A stretch of DNA of 20,122 bases from CANHEE01 sp043777755 (GTDB lineage: Bacteria > Bacteroidota > Bacteroidia > Chitinophagales > Saprospiraceae), in contig JAYWHK010000264.1 of NCBI GenBank assembly GCA_043777755.1, forward strand, positions 1 to 20,122, written 5' to 3'. The translations under genes and the position numbers were made by a program. Positions 1 to 7,735 of the stretch are shown here, one piece after another (positions within the stretch are counted from its first letter, which is position 1; each line of letters begins with the position of its first letter). The notes under the pieces are model-generated. The model was not told the DNA's origin. It was given only the letters and a program-made list of their open reading frames with translations, and ran no database searches.

Positions 1-104
1 CAATTTTTTATTTTTATAAAAATTATAAAAAAATTATAAAATTTTAGTGTCAAAAAAAATTATGCCTAAAATTTCAAAAACTGGAACATCGAGTCTATAG
101 TAAC

Positions 105-320
105 TTGCAACTTGAATCTTGTGAAGATAGAAATTATCTATCCGAAATCTTCTCAAAATTAATCCCGTACCATCAGCGCAAGCTATTGGTATATCTTGAA
201 AATAATGTAAAAGAGGCACAAGGCGAATGGACAGCCCCTACAATATTAAAAGTAAGCAGCAGCCCAGAATATACCCGCTTGGCAAGGTTAGAAGAAAAAT
301 GGTTAGGGTTGAATAAGTGA
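105..320 (+). CDS. Small orphan ORF, 5' end uncertain, possibly frameshifted
   Basis: I do not recognise this protein. The 71-residue frame from a TTG codon has a protein-like composition: charged, no membrane segment, and a helical-looking C-terminus (TRLARLEEKWLGLNK). The coding look continues upstream of the TTG (FQKLEHRVYSNLQ) back to a stop at 45-47, with no ATG in frame. An ATG at 62-64 lies in a neighbouring frame; removing one A from the five-A run at 76-80 would join it to this frame. It is therefore either a gene with a non-ATG start, a gene broken by a one-base indel, or the tail of a decayed gene. It ends 9 bases before a strong hairpin terminator, which favours real past or present expression. 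Confidence 0.45.
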   Translation: MQLESCEDRNYLSEIFSKLIPYHQRKLLVYLENNVKEAQGEWTAPTILKVSSSPEYTRLARLEEKWLGLNK

Positions 321-329
321 TAAAATAGC

Positions 330-366
330 AAAATGGCTTTGTCAGTTAGATTGACAAAGCCATTTT
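330..366 (+). terminator. Strong hairpin terminator
   Basis: A perfect 15-base inverted repeat (AAAATGGCTTTGTCA at 330-344 and its complement at 352-366) closes a 7-base loop. The stem ends in TTTT, like a rho-independent terminator, and it follows the stop codon of the small ORF by 9 bases. Confidence 0.75.
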
Positions 367-614
367 ACTAAGAAAGTTAGAAACTTGCATTTTGATGTGT
401 AAATACTTCCCCATTACTTAACTCTAATCATCATTCCAACACCTCCTTTCTCTACTGGCACTTACTCTACTTTTAACAAAACACAACACTACTCCCGCAA
501 TCAATTACGAATAGCTAAACACGTAGAGAAAAGGCGTGCCTTTTCTGTGTTTCGTGTGCCTTGCGTAGTGTGAGAAAAGGCGTGCCTTTTCTCTACGAGA
601 GTTCGAGTCTTTAC
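367..614. other. Non-coding spacer between convergent genes
   Basis: No convincing gene is seen here. The stretch holds a pair of palindromic repeats near the lipB 3' end (listed separately), and at 441-451 an 11-base match (ACCTCCTTTCT) to the 3' end of bacterial 16S rRNA. Read on the minus strand that match is a textbook AAAGGAGGT ribosome site, unusual for Bacteroidota, placed before a 6-codon frame (MMIRVK, 414-434). Confidence 0.5.
522..597. repeat. Paired palindromic repeats (REP-like)
   Basis: The core AGAAAAGGCGTGCCTTTTCT occurs twice, within 526-546 and 573-592. Each copy is itself palindromic apart from the central GT. With their flanks, the two copies also form a larger inverted repeat (CGTAGAGAAAAGG at 522 and CCTTTTCTCTACG ending at 597). 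It lies 18 bases downstream of the lipB stop, so it may act as an mRNA 3' end or terminator for lipB. Confidence 0.7.
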
Positions 615-1340
615 TTATGGTCGTACTGCTTCGCTATATTGAAAATCAAACCCAAAAAGTGCTGCCAAATGGCGTTTTACTTTTTCTTTGACTTCTTCTA
701 TATCAACAGTTCGTCCGAGTTCAGCTTCGAGCGAAGTCACATCTTTGTCAGCATCGTCAATGCCACAAGGGACAATGTAGCGAAAATATTGTAAATCGGA
801 TTTGACATTGAATGCAAAGCCGTGCATCGTAACCCAACGACTAAGGTGAACGCCAATGGCGCAAATTTTTCTTTTTGGCAAACCGTCTTTTTCAGCAAAC
901 CAAACGCCCGTAAAACCTTCCAAACGAATTGGGTCAAGTTCGTATTCTCGCAAGGTCAAAATAATCGCTTCTTCCAAAAAACGGACATATTGGTGTACAT
1001 CATTGAAAAAACAATCCAAATCAAAAATCGGATAAGCAACGATTTGTCCAGGTCCATGATAAGTAATATCTCCACCTCGATTGATTTTAAAAAATTCTAT
1101 GTTTTTCTCCAACATTTCCGTTTCACTCAGCAAAAGATGGTCTAATGAACCGCTTTTCCCTAAAGTATAAACGTGCTGATGGTCACAAAACAACAAAAAA
1201 TGTTCTTGTGTTTCAGCAGTGCCTTCATCACGATTGCGTAATTTTCTGGCAATGAGTGCTTTGTGCAAAGTCGTTTGGTAATCCCAAGCGGCTTGGTAAG
1301 CGATTCGCCCTAAATCTTGGTAGTGTACTTGTGGTTTCAT
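615..1340 (-). CDS. lipB: Octanoyltransferase LipB (lipoyl(octanoyl) transferase)
   Basis: LipB moves the octanoyl group from octanoyl-acyl carrier protein to lysines of lipoate-dependent enzymes such as pyruvate dehydrogenase, the first step of endogenous lipoate synthesis in the cytosol. The 241-residue protein has the family signature RGGDITYHGPGQ at 88-99, the catalytic lysine in KICAIG (K158), and the active-site cysteine in VPCGI (C192). The N-terminal VHYQDLGRIAYQAAWDYQ is the usual LipB opening and supports the chosen ATG. Length is normal to slightly long for the family. It is monocistronic as far as can be seen. A consensus -7 box lies only four bases upstream of the ATG, so the transcript may have almost no leader. 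Confidence 0.96.
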   Translation of the reverse strand: MKPQVHYQDLGRIAYQAAWDYQTTLHKALIARKLRNRDEGTAETQEHFLLFCDHQHVYTLGKSGSLDHLLLSETEMLEKNIEFFKINRGGDITYHGPGQIVAYPIFDLDCFFNDVHQYVRFLEEAIILTLREYELDPIRLEGFTGVWFAEKDGLPKRKICAIGVHLSRWVTMHGFAFNVKSDLQYFRYIVPCGIDDADKDVTSLEAELGRTVDIEEVKEKVKRHLAALFGFDFQYSEAVRP

Positions 1341-1344
1341 GGGG

Positions 1345-1352
1345 CAAAGTTA
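1345..1352 (-). promoter_or_regulatory. Bacteroidota -7 box of lipB
   Basis: Read on the minus strand this is TAACTTTG, an exact match to TAnnTTTG. Four C residues separate it from the lipB ATG. A clear TTTG -33 box at normal spacing is not visible. Confidence 0.5.
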
Positions 1353-1372
1353 CGATTTTTTTTATTTAGATA

Positions 1373-1527
1373 GAACACTGATTGGACTGATTAATCAAAA
1401 CATAAAAAATAAGACAAAATTATTTGATATTAAACACATAGGAACATAGTACACATAGTATTGAAAATCAATGTTATATGTGTACTGTGTTCCTAATAAA
1501 TCATAAAAATCAGTCCAATCAGTGTTC
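1373..1527. repeat. Large nested inverted repeat in lipB upstream spacer
   Basis: A perfect 20-base arm (1373-1392) is complemented at 1508-1527. Inside it a second pair, 1439-1458 and 1476-1495, pairs at 18 of 20 positions, and a small palindrome ATTGAAAATCAAT (1460-1472) sits in the centre. Either strand could fold into a long hairpin. It could be a miniature element or a decayed repeat; no target duplication was recognised. The spacer 1341-1650 holds nothing else besides the lipB promoter and the next terminator. Confidence 0.65.
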
Positions 1528-1576
1528 CAATACTGCGTAGTTTGCCAAAACTCAACATTCACAGCAAAAGCAAAAG

Positions 1577-1609
1577 AAAGGCTACCCGAACACTCGTCGG
1601 ATAGCCTTT
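1577..1609 (-). terminator. Terminator of the 1317-residue secreted protein gene
   Basis: AAAGGCTACCCGA (1577-1589) pairs with TCGGATAGCCTTT (1597-1609) apart from one wobble position, around a 7-base loop. Read on the minus strand it is followed by a T-rich run (CTTTCTTTTGC). It lies about 40 bases past the stop codon of the upstream gene. Confidence 0.7.
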
Positions 1610-1650
1610 TCACTCAAATACTCACACTTTATTTTTAGATGTAACCATTG

Positions 1651-4600
1651 TTATTCCACGCTTAACATCTTTTTAGTCGTTGTCAAACCATTTTGTTCTA
1701 ACTTAATGTAATATACTCCTGTTGCGTTTAGGTTGTTTTTATTGATTTTCACTTCGTTGTAGCCTTTTTCAAAGGTTTGGTCAATGGTTTTTACCACTTT
1801 TCCAGTCACATCGCAAACACTCAACGTTGCATTGCCACTTTGTGGCAAATTGAACGAAATGATGGTTTCTTCACGGAATGGATTGGGACGATTCTGGAAC
1901 AATTCAAAAGCTGTTGCAGTTGTTTTTTCTCCAAAATTAAATCCTAATACAAACGTTTCAGCTTGTGTATTGTAGGCTTCATTTGCCGTAATTGCATCAG
2001 TCAAACGAATACTTTTGCTCAATTGAACGTTATTTTTTGCTTTAAAAGTCAATTGAATAGGATTTTCTTTTTCGGTAGAAATCGTAATTTTTCCATTTTC
2101 AATCACTGCATAATTGCTTTCAGCACCTTGAATATCAAGCAATTCTATATTGTTTTTATCAAATTCAAAAGTAGTTTGGTATGCTTCGATGTCGCTTGGT
2201 GTCGTCATATTGATTTTGAAAACGTCTCCATTTTGAAGTGTTTTGTCTTCCAACTCAATAGAAGTAGTACCGTTTGCGCCACGACCGCTTGCATTGCCGC
2301 TTTTCGTAGAAGCGTTACCATTGATGTCACCGATTTTTACACCAACAAAATCAAGTGGCGAATTGTAATTCGTGATTTCAATGATTTTATCTTCTTTGAA
2401 TGTTTGTTTCAAAGGAGAAATTGTTGCATCAAAAGCATAAGCCTTGTCCACAAATCTCCAAGAATTATTCTTAGAAAACGCTGTTTGCAAACCTAAAATC
2501 ATTTTGCGCAACTCGACGATGTCTGCCGTCGAAACAGTTCCCGACTTGTTCACGTCTGCCGCAATCCACTGATAAGGCGTTGCCAAAGGCTGTGTTCCAA
2601 GAATATGTTTGCTCATCAACACCAAATCCAAGGTCGAAACGCCATTCATTGGATTTTCTAATTTTTCTGGTGTAATGGTGTATTTTCCTTGTGGAGAAAT
2701 GTTTTTGAAAGCAAATTTTCCACTGATATTACTCAATTCTGATTGCTTGGTAGAGCCTTCCATGTTCATTTGTACAGCTTCTACTTCACTGTTCTTTTCT
2801 GTCACGATTGCACCAGCCAAGGTTTTCATTTGGATAGGTTTGTAATCGCAAACCATGTTGTTGTCTTGAACGATAATATACGTTTCGCAATAATCAGCAT
2901 TTCCAGCTTCATCACAAACCCAAAGTCCTACGTTTGCCAAAAAGCCCAATTGGTCATTCATTGGAATAATCGCTGAATCCGCACAAGAGAAAGTCTGTAC
3001 ATCTGGCAATAAATTCGGATTTACAACAGTTCCTGGAGGTGTTGCAGGATATTGAATTTTGAATTTCAATTTTCCTTGCGTTGTACAATTGTCATAACTT
3101 CCTGCATCAAATAATTTTGCATCAATCATCACCATTTTCGTTTGCATAATTTCTACGGTCAAACCATGGTGACAGATTGGCGTTGGTTTTGTAACATCTT
3201 TAATCGTTACGCTTTGGTCTGTCGAAGTAGCATTGCCACATTTGTCAGAAGCGAAATAACGAATAATGAATTTTTTACCAAAATCAGCCACTGTAAAAGT
3301 ATATTTTCCAGGAAAAGTGGTGCTTTGTGCAAAAATTTTATTGTCACTGTCCAAAATTGTATAACTTTTGTTGCTTTGGTTAGAACAAGCATCCGTAATT
3401 TCTGGCTGAGGAATCGTCAATTCCGCCTTACATTCTTTACCAACTGGCAACAAAGTATAAGATTTGAAAACCACTGTTGGAGGTGTATTGTCCACTACTT
3501 TGATGATTTGTTTGTATTCCAAATAACCTTTATCGTTCATTGTAACAGTTACAACTGCACCATTTGAATTAGATGGCACAATCTGAATCGCATCGTTTGG
3601 ATTAAAATTACACCAATTCATGATTTTCCAAGTACGAACGATTTTATAACAAGAATTACCATCAGCGATGTTAAATTCTTCATCAATGTATTCTACACCA
3701 ACCAAAGGGCAAGTTGCGCCAATTGTTTCGATAACTGGACGACCAGTTTGGTCAGGTGTTGTTTCTGTTTTTGGACAAGAAGCAAGTGAATTGAACAATG
3801 TATCTTTTGGAAAAGTCACTTTAAACGCTGAACGATTCGCAGAAACATATTTTTGAACAGTTGTTGCTGTTAATTTCAACACTGATTTGTCCGTTACTGT
3901 CCAAGTACGAGTATAAGTTCCTTTACCACAATTGTCAATATTTTTTGAATCAATAAAAGCAACATCAGCATCACAGTTGTCATACCAACCAGGATTGTTT
4001 GCCGTTGGCAAATCAGATAAATTCGTTTTTTTCAAAGGCTTATTGATGTTCAACCAAGTTTCGGCAGCTGTATTGTTGCCACAAATTACGGCAGTATCTT
4101 TTGCTGTAATCACTGGCGGAAGTTTGTCTTCTACCAAAACATTGACCATACACACGTTAGAATTGTTGAAACAATCCCAAACACGCAATGCAACCATCAA
4201 GTTTTTATCAGCACAATTTACTTTCAATTCTGGTTTGTAATCGCTGTCTGGTGCGCTTGCACGTTTGATTTCAAAACGATTTGGATTAAAACAACAATTG
4301 TCCAAAGAACCATTATCAACGCTTGTCGCCAATAAAGTTCCACTTCCATCAGATGTCAAAGCTACTTTTGTATTCAAATCACATACTGCAACAGGTGCAG
4401 TAATGTCCGACAACAATAAATTACGAGAACAAGTCGCTGTATTTCCACAAGCATCTGTTGCAGTATAAGTCAAAATATAATTTCCTAAAGTAACATTATT
4501 AAAAATCGGACCAACTGCTTTTTGAATGCCTCCTTCTGTCAAAACCGAAGTAATAACTGGCAAAGCGGTACAATCATCTGTTGCCACTAAGCTCGGAACA

Positions 4601-5604
4601 GTATAATCGTCCAAATCACAATTATTTCCATTGACAGGCAAAATCAAATCAGTTGTAACGCAATTGCTAAACGTTGGTGCGATTTTATCCAAAACAAAAA
4701 TAACTTGTTTGTGTACAAGTACCGCACTATTGCATTGGTCAATAATTGACCATTTTCTGATTACTTTGTAAGTGTTGCCACAAGCTCCAACTTTTGTATC
4801 TTGGAAACTTGCGCCCATTTCACAAAAACCAGCAATCGTAGGGTAAATATTTACGCCATTGATTTTAGGAGAACCCGTTACCGAAACAGCAGGATTTCCA
4901 TTTGCTTCTTTTGCAAAAGTTCCAGAACAAGAAAGCGTCACATCAACAGGAAGTGTTACAGAAGCAATCAACTGACGTTGCATATTGTATACTATAGTAC
5001 AGTTTGAGCTATTGCCTTGTGCATCTATCGCAACCCATGTACGAGAAACGACAGCACTGATGCCAGCAGCCGTACAATCTTTATCATCGACAACATCAGA
5101 ATATGAAAGGGTATAAAGACCACAGTTTTCAGTAACGACTGGCGCACCAAAAATACCTGTAATATTTACATCAGCGATGTTATTGTTTGGAATATTGTCA
5201 AAAATAATGCGAGGCGTTTCAGAAATACTAAGGTTCTGAATCGCACAATTGACATTTTGAGGAGATGCAGCACAAGCCAATGTAGGTGCAGCTTTGTCTT
5301 CCACTTTGATAGTTCCCCAACAAGCATTGCCTGTAAGGTCAGTCACTTTGACCGTTAAAACCAAATTGAGGATAGCACTGGTCAAAGGCTGTGGAATAAC
5401 ATTTGTTCCGTTCATCACCGTCACCGTCGAACCAACGGGCGCAGAGGTCGTAACCATTGCAGGAGTGATGGTAGTTGAACAAGTGGCATTCGCAGAAATG
5501 TTCGTATGTCCGTTGCAAGATAAAGATTGGGCATGAAGTTGCTCGTTGAAAACACTTATGCACAAAAAAAATAAAGCAAGAAAAGGTGTAAGTCTTCTTG
5601 TCAT
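1651..5604 (-). CDS. Secreted multidomain Ig/HYR-like protein with dockerin-like motif and T9SS type A sorting tail
   Basis: A 1317-residue exported protein, probably attached to the cell surface or released by the type IX secretion system. Residues 1-25 form a signal peptide (cleavage likely after HA25). Residues about 90-910 carry repeated Ig/HYR-like modules, marked by recurring linkers such as VEDKAAP (92), LDKIAP (305), SDITAP (399), VEDKLPP (491), VVDNTPP (703) and KDVTKP (802), with many paired cysteines. A carboxypeptidase-regulatory-like segment (about 920-980) precedes a dockerin-type region (985-1045) with the EF-hand loop DVNKSGTVSTAD at 1017-1028. Residues 1233-1317, from FELFQNRPNPF, form the type A T9SS sorting domain. 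A role in adhesion or matrix binding is inference. The gene stands alone, with a terminator downstream and a very AT-rich leader region. Confidence 0.9.
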   Translation of the reverse strand: MTRRLTPFLALFFLCISVFNEQLHAQSLSCNGHTNISANATCSTTITPAMVTTSAPVGSTVTVMNGTNVIPQPLTSAILNLVLTVKVTDLTGNACWGTIKVEDKAAPTLACAASPQNVNCAIQNLSISETPRIIFDNIPNNNIADVNITGIFGAPVVTENCGLYTLSYSDVVDDKDCTAAGISAVVSRTWVAIDAQGNSSNCTIVYNMQRQLIASVTLPVDVTLSCSGTFAKEANGNPAVSVTGSPKINGVNIYPTIAGFCEMGASFQDTKVGACGNTYKVIRKWSIIDQCNSAVLVHKQVIFVLDKIAPTFSNCVTTDLILPVNGNNCDLDDYTVPSLVATDDCTALPVITSVLTEGGIQKAVGPIFNNVTLGNYILTYTATDACGNTATCSRNLLLSDITAPVAVCDLNTKVALTSDGSGTLLATSVDNGSLDNCCFNPNRFEIKRASAPDSDYKPELKVNCADKNLMVALRVWDCFNNSNVCMVNVLVEDKLPPVITAKDTAVICGNNTAAETWLNINKPLKKTNLSDLPTANNPGWYDNCDADVAFIDSKNIDNCGKGTYTRTWTVTDKSVLKLTATTVQKYVSANRSAFKVTFPKDTLFNSLASCPKTETTPDQTGRPVIETIGATCPLVGVEYIDEEFNIADGNSCYKIVRTWKIMNWCNFNPNDAIQIVPSNSNGAVVTVTMNDKGYLEYKQIIKVVDNTPPTVVFKSYTLLPVGKECKAELTIPQPEITDACSNQSNKSYTILDSDNKIFAQSTTFPGKYTFTVADFGKKFIIRYFASDKCGNATSTDQSVTIKDVTKPTPICHHGLTVEIMQTKMVMIDAKLFDAGSYDNCTTQGKLKFKIQYPATPPGTVVNPNLLPDVQTFSCADSAIIPMNDQLGFLANVGLWVCDEAGNADYCETYIIVQDNNMVCDYKPIQMKTLAGAIVTEKNSEVEAVQMNMEGSTKQSELSNISGKFAFKNISPQGKYTITPEKLENPMNGVSTLDLVLMSKHILGTQPLATPYQWIAADVNKSGTVSTADIVELRKMILGLQTAFSKNNSWRFVDKAYAFDATISPLKQTFKEDKIIEITNYNSPLDFVGVKIGDINGNASTKSGNASGRGANGTTSIELEDKTLQNGDVFKINMTTPSDIEAYQTTFEFDKNNIELLDIQGAESNYAVIENGKITISTEKENPIQLTFKAKNNVQLSKSIRLTDAITANEAYNTQAETFVLGFNFGEKTTATAFELFQNRPNPFREETIISFNLPQSGNATLSVCDVTGKVVKTIDQTFEKGYNEVKINKNNLNATGVYYIKLEQNGLTTTKKMLSVE

Positions 5605-5996
5605 GGGAAAAATAAAATGTTGAAATAGTCTTGGATTCTAAAAATACTCGAATTATATGAAAAAGACCTTTGGCTATTATTTTTAACAAATAGCAGCAAA
5701 GGGACATTAAGCAAAGGGTTTTATCATAAATTCAGTACAAAAATGCAACCAAAATTTTATTTTTCCAAATTATTAACAATCAATTTATAAATTTAAAATT
5801 ACATAGTAATTTGATTGTTAATTAATAAATTAGTTAAATTTTTAATATTATATTTTTTTATAATTCATAAAGAATTGATAGCTAATTATAGATATATTTA
5901 TATTTTATTTTTTTTAATATAAAAAATCAACACATTGTTGTTTTAACTTATTTGAAAAAAAATAAAATTTTTTTGTTTTTTGAAAAAATGTCTGTT
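5605..5996. other. Very AT-rich intergenic region
   Basis: No gene is visible in these 392 bases. The part nearest 5604 must hold the promoter of the secreted-protein gene, but no exact TAnnTTTG was found on the minus strand. The centre holds a perfect 11-base inverted repeat, TTAACAATCAA at 5773-5783 and its complement at 5811-5821. The part near 5996 must hold the 3' end of the ATPase transcript; no GC-rich terminator hairpin is seen. Confidence 0.5.
5773..5821. repeat. 11-base inverted repeat
   Basis: TTAACAATCAA (5773-5783) and TTGATTGTTAA (5811-5821) are perfect complements with 27 bases between them. It may be a regulatory site or chance in AT-rich DNA. Confidence 0.4.
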
Positions 5997-7430
5997 TTAT
6001 TCAAAAAAAATATCCAAATCCAAACTGTTGTCAATCAACCCAATAGAATGAACATTAGGAATAATTGAAAATGGAGCAATCAAAGTCAAGAAAATTTGTT
6101 TATTGGTCTGAGAAGCAGCTCGGAATAAAGCAATTTTTGTCCTTAAATCTTTCGCCATCGCTTTGGTAACAACGACTTCGCTATTGTAAAATTTTAATTC
6201 GCAAAGATTGATGGCGTGGTCACTTCTATCAATCAATAAGTCTATTTGAACGCCTTGTTGTTCGGCATTTCCTTTTTGATAAAAAGAAGATGTTTCCACA
6301 TAAATACCCGAAATACCCAAGGCTTTTTTAATGTGAGCAACATGGCGTAATGCAATATTTTCAAAAGCATAACCACTCCAAGTTTTCCAAGATTGGGTTT
6401 GGCTGATATTTTGCCATGTACTCTGTCCGAATCCTTGGTTTTCTTCTATGAACTTGAGGTAAAAAAGTGAGTATTCGTCAGTAAGTCGGTAGCGTAAATC
6501 TTTTACTTTTTTTCCAAAAGCATAATAGGCAGACACAAATCCCGAACTGAGCAACTCCTCCAAAGCCTGTGTCGTATTACCACTATTTTGCAATTTAGCC
6601 GCCGCAATCAGTTCATTTCTTGAAAGCCCTTGCCAAGTTTGCGCCAAAGAGCGTACAATTTTAGTATGAACTTCAGGATTGTCAAATAGCGCAGGATACA
6701 ACTGTAAAAACTCGTCTTTCAGAATACCATTGGGCGAAAAACAAATGTAATCAATGTTCTGGGCAGCAGTTTTACCACTTTCTACTTCTTTCAAATAGTG
6801 CGGAATGCCGCCTAATGCCATATAAGTAAGCAAAATCTGGTAACGATTCAAATGCACTTCTCGACTTTTAAAATACGCTTCCGTTTCAGCTAAAGTGAAT
6901 GGTGCAAGATGCACCCGTTTTGTGATGCGGTTGTGCAAACCGCCTTTGTCACGCACGACATTAGCAATCATCCATGAAGCCGCAGAACCACAAATAACAA
7001 CACAAATATTTTGTTGCGAAGCCCAGCTGTTCCAAAAATAACCCAACGCTTTTAAGAAATCAGAATTTCGAGTTGCCAACCACGGTACTTCATCAAAGAA
7101 AACCACTCTTTTCTCTGTTTTGGGTGTTGCTTCCAACCAAGTAACTATCATTTGAAAGGCTTGAAGCCAATTAGACGGACGTTGAAACGGAAACAAAGGT
7201 TTGGCATACATCGTCAATCTATCTGCAAAATTTTGTAGTTGTTCCCGAGAGTTTCCATTCTGAATCCCCGTCAAATCAAAATCTATTCTTCCTTGATAAG
7301 CATGACGAATTAGAAAGGTTTTACCAACCCTTCGACGACCGATGACAGCAACCATTTCAGGCTCACTGGATTGGAGTGCTTTTTTTAAAATGGCAAGTTC
7401 TTCTTTTCTGCCTATGATTACTTGTTCCAT
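5997..7430 (-). CDS. AAA-family ATPase with wHTH and DUF234 nuclease-like C-terminus
   Basis: This is the common prokaryotic 'archaeal-type ATPase plus DUF234' protein, 477 residues, of unknown cellular role. Residues 1-230 form the ATPase: Walker A GRRRVGKT (31-38), Walker B VVFFDEV (109-115), and a CGSAASW sensor segment (147-153). Residues about 255-325 look like a winged helix (SRNELIAAAKL to YRLTDEYSLFYL). The C-terminal part has a PD-(D/E)XK-like pattern: E357 in YAFENIALRH, D397 in QIDLLID, and E411-x-K413 in ELKFYNSE. The fold suggests DNA binding and possibly cleavage, but activity is not established. Two identical inverted repeats in its promoter suggest autoregulation through the winged helix (inference). 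The ATG at 7428-7430 gives a full N-terminus. Confidence 0.88.
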   Translation of the reverse strand: MEQVIIGRKEELAILKKALQSSEPEMVAVIGRRRVGKTFLIRHAYQGRIDFDLTGIQNGNSREQLQNFADRLTMYAKPLFPFQRPSNWLQAFQMIVTWLEATPKTEKRVVFFDEVPWLATRNSDFLKALGYFWNSWASQQNICVVICGSAASWMIANVVRDKGGLHNRITKRVHLAPFTLAETEAYFKSREVHLNRYQILLTYMALGGIPHYLKEVESGKTAAQNIDYICFSPNGILKDEFLQLYPALFDNPEVHTKIVRSLAQTWQGLSRNELIAAAKLQNSGNTTQALEELLSSGFVSAYYAFGKKVKDLRYRLTDEYSLFYLKFIEENQGFGQSTWQNISQTQSWKTWSGYAFENIALRHVAHIKKALGISGIYVETSSFYQKGNAEQQGVQIDLLIDRSDHAINLCELKFYNSEVVVTKAMAKDLRTKIALFRAASQTNKQIFLTLIAPFSIIPNVHSIGLIDNSLDLDIFFE

Positions 7431-7440
7431 AAGACAATAG

Positions 7441-7476
7441 ATTTAGCCGTATTAAAATCATTCATTTTGGCTAAAT
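7441..7476. promoter_or_regulatory. Operator-like inverted repeat, unit 1
   Basis: ATTTAGCC (7441-7448) and its complement GGCTAAAT (7469-7476) are separated by exactly 20 bases. The left arm is extended by GTATT. The unit begins 11 bases upstream of the ATPase ATG, downstream of its -7 box. Confidence 0.6.
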
Positions 7477-7481
7477 CGTTG

Positions 7482-7489
7482 CAAATATA
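7482..7489 (-). promoter_or_regulatory. Bacteroidota -7 box of the ATPase gene
   Basis: Read on the minus strand this is TATATTTG, an exact TAnnTTTG. It falls between the two operator-like units, so a protein bound to both would cover the start site and the -33 region. Confidence 0.55.
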
Positions 7490-7493
7490 ATAC

Positions 7494-7529
7494 ATTTAGC
7501 CGTATTGAGTAATTTTATTCTGGCTAAAT
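7494..7529. promoter_or_regulatory. Operator-like inverted repeat, unit 2
   Basis: The same arms and the same 20-base spacing as unit 1, shifted by 53 bases (about five helical turns): ATTTAGCC at 7494-7501, GGCTAAAT at 7522-7529, with the same GTATT extension of the left arm. Confidence 0.6.
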
Positions 7530-7551
7530 GTTTTTTATTTTGTATAAATTA

Positions 7552-7650
7552 AAAAAATCGAAGATTTTTTATTTTTACCATGAAGAAACGGAGGTCAAGG
7601 GAACAAAAAAAATTAACCTTCATCTAATTTTTTTGTCAAACTCTGTGTTC
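7552..7650. repeat. Degenerate dispersed intergenic repeat, copy 1
   Basis: A short hairpin (AAAAAATC-GAA-GATTTTTT, 7552-7570) is followed by CAAACTCTGTGTTC (7637-7650). Both pieces recur near the end of the window (20025-20057) in the same order. In between, 7605-7634 hold an all-AT inverted repeat (AAAAAAATTA and its complement). Confidence 0.4.
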
Positions 7651-7705
7651 ACCGCTTCTCCTGATAAAGAATTACAAAAGTGGTAAATAGTTACGATTTT
7701 TTCCT

Positions 7706-7713
7706 TATTTTTG
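7706..7713 (+). promoter_or_regulatory. Bacteroidota -7 box of the gliding-motility-tail gene
   Basis: TATTTTTG matches TAnnTTTG exactly and lies 22 bases upstream of the ATG at 7736. The -33 box is not evident. Confidence 0.55.
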
Positions 7714-7735
7714 CAAAATTAAAATCTATTTACAC

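Noticed and set aside
34..219. A 61-residue minus-strand ORF at the left edge
   Set aside because: It lies opposite the more protein-like plus-strand frame and extends into poly-A/T sequence; no motif or terminator supports it.
441..451. Fragment of a 16S rRNA gene
   Set aside because: The match is only 11 bases; the conserved sequence that precedes the 16S 3' end is absent.
1784..5536. Many plus-strand ORFs opposite the 1317-residue gene
   Set aside because: They are antisense shadows of one long, well-supported coding frame, with no signal or domain patterns of their own.
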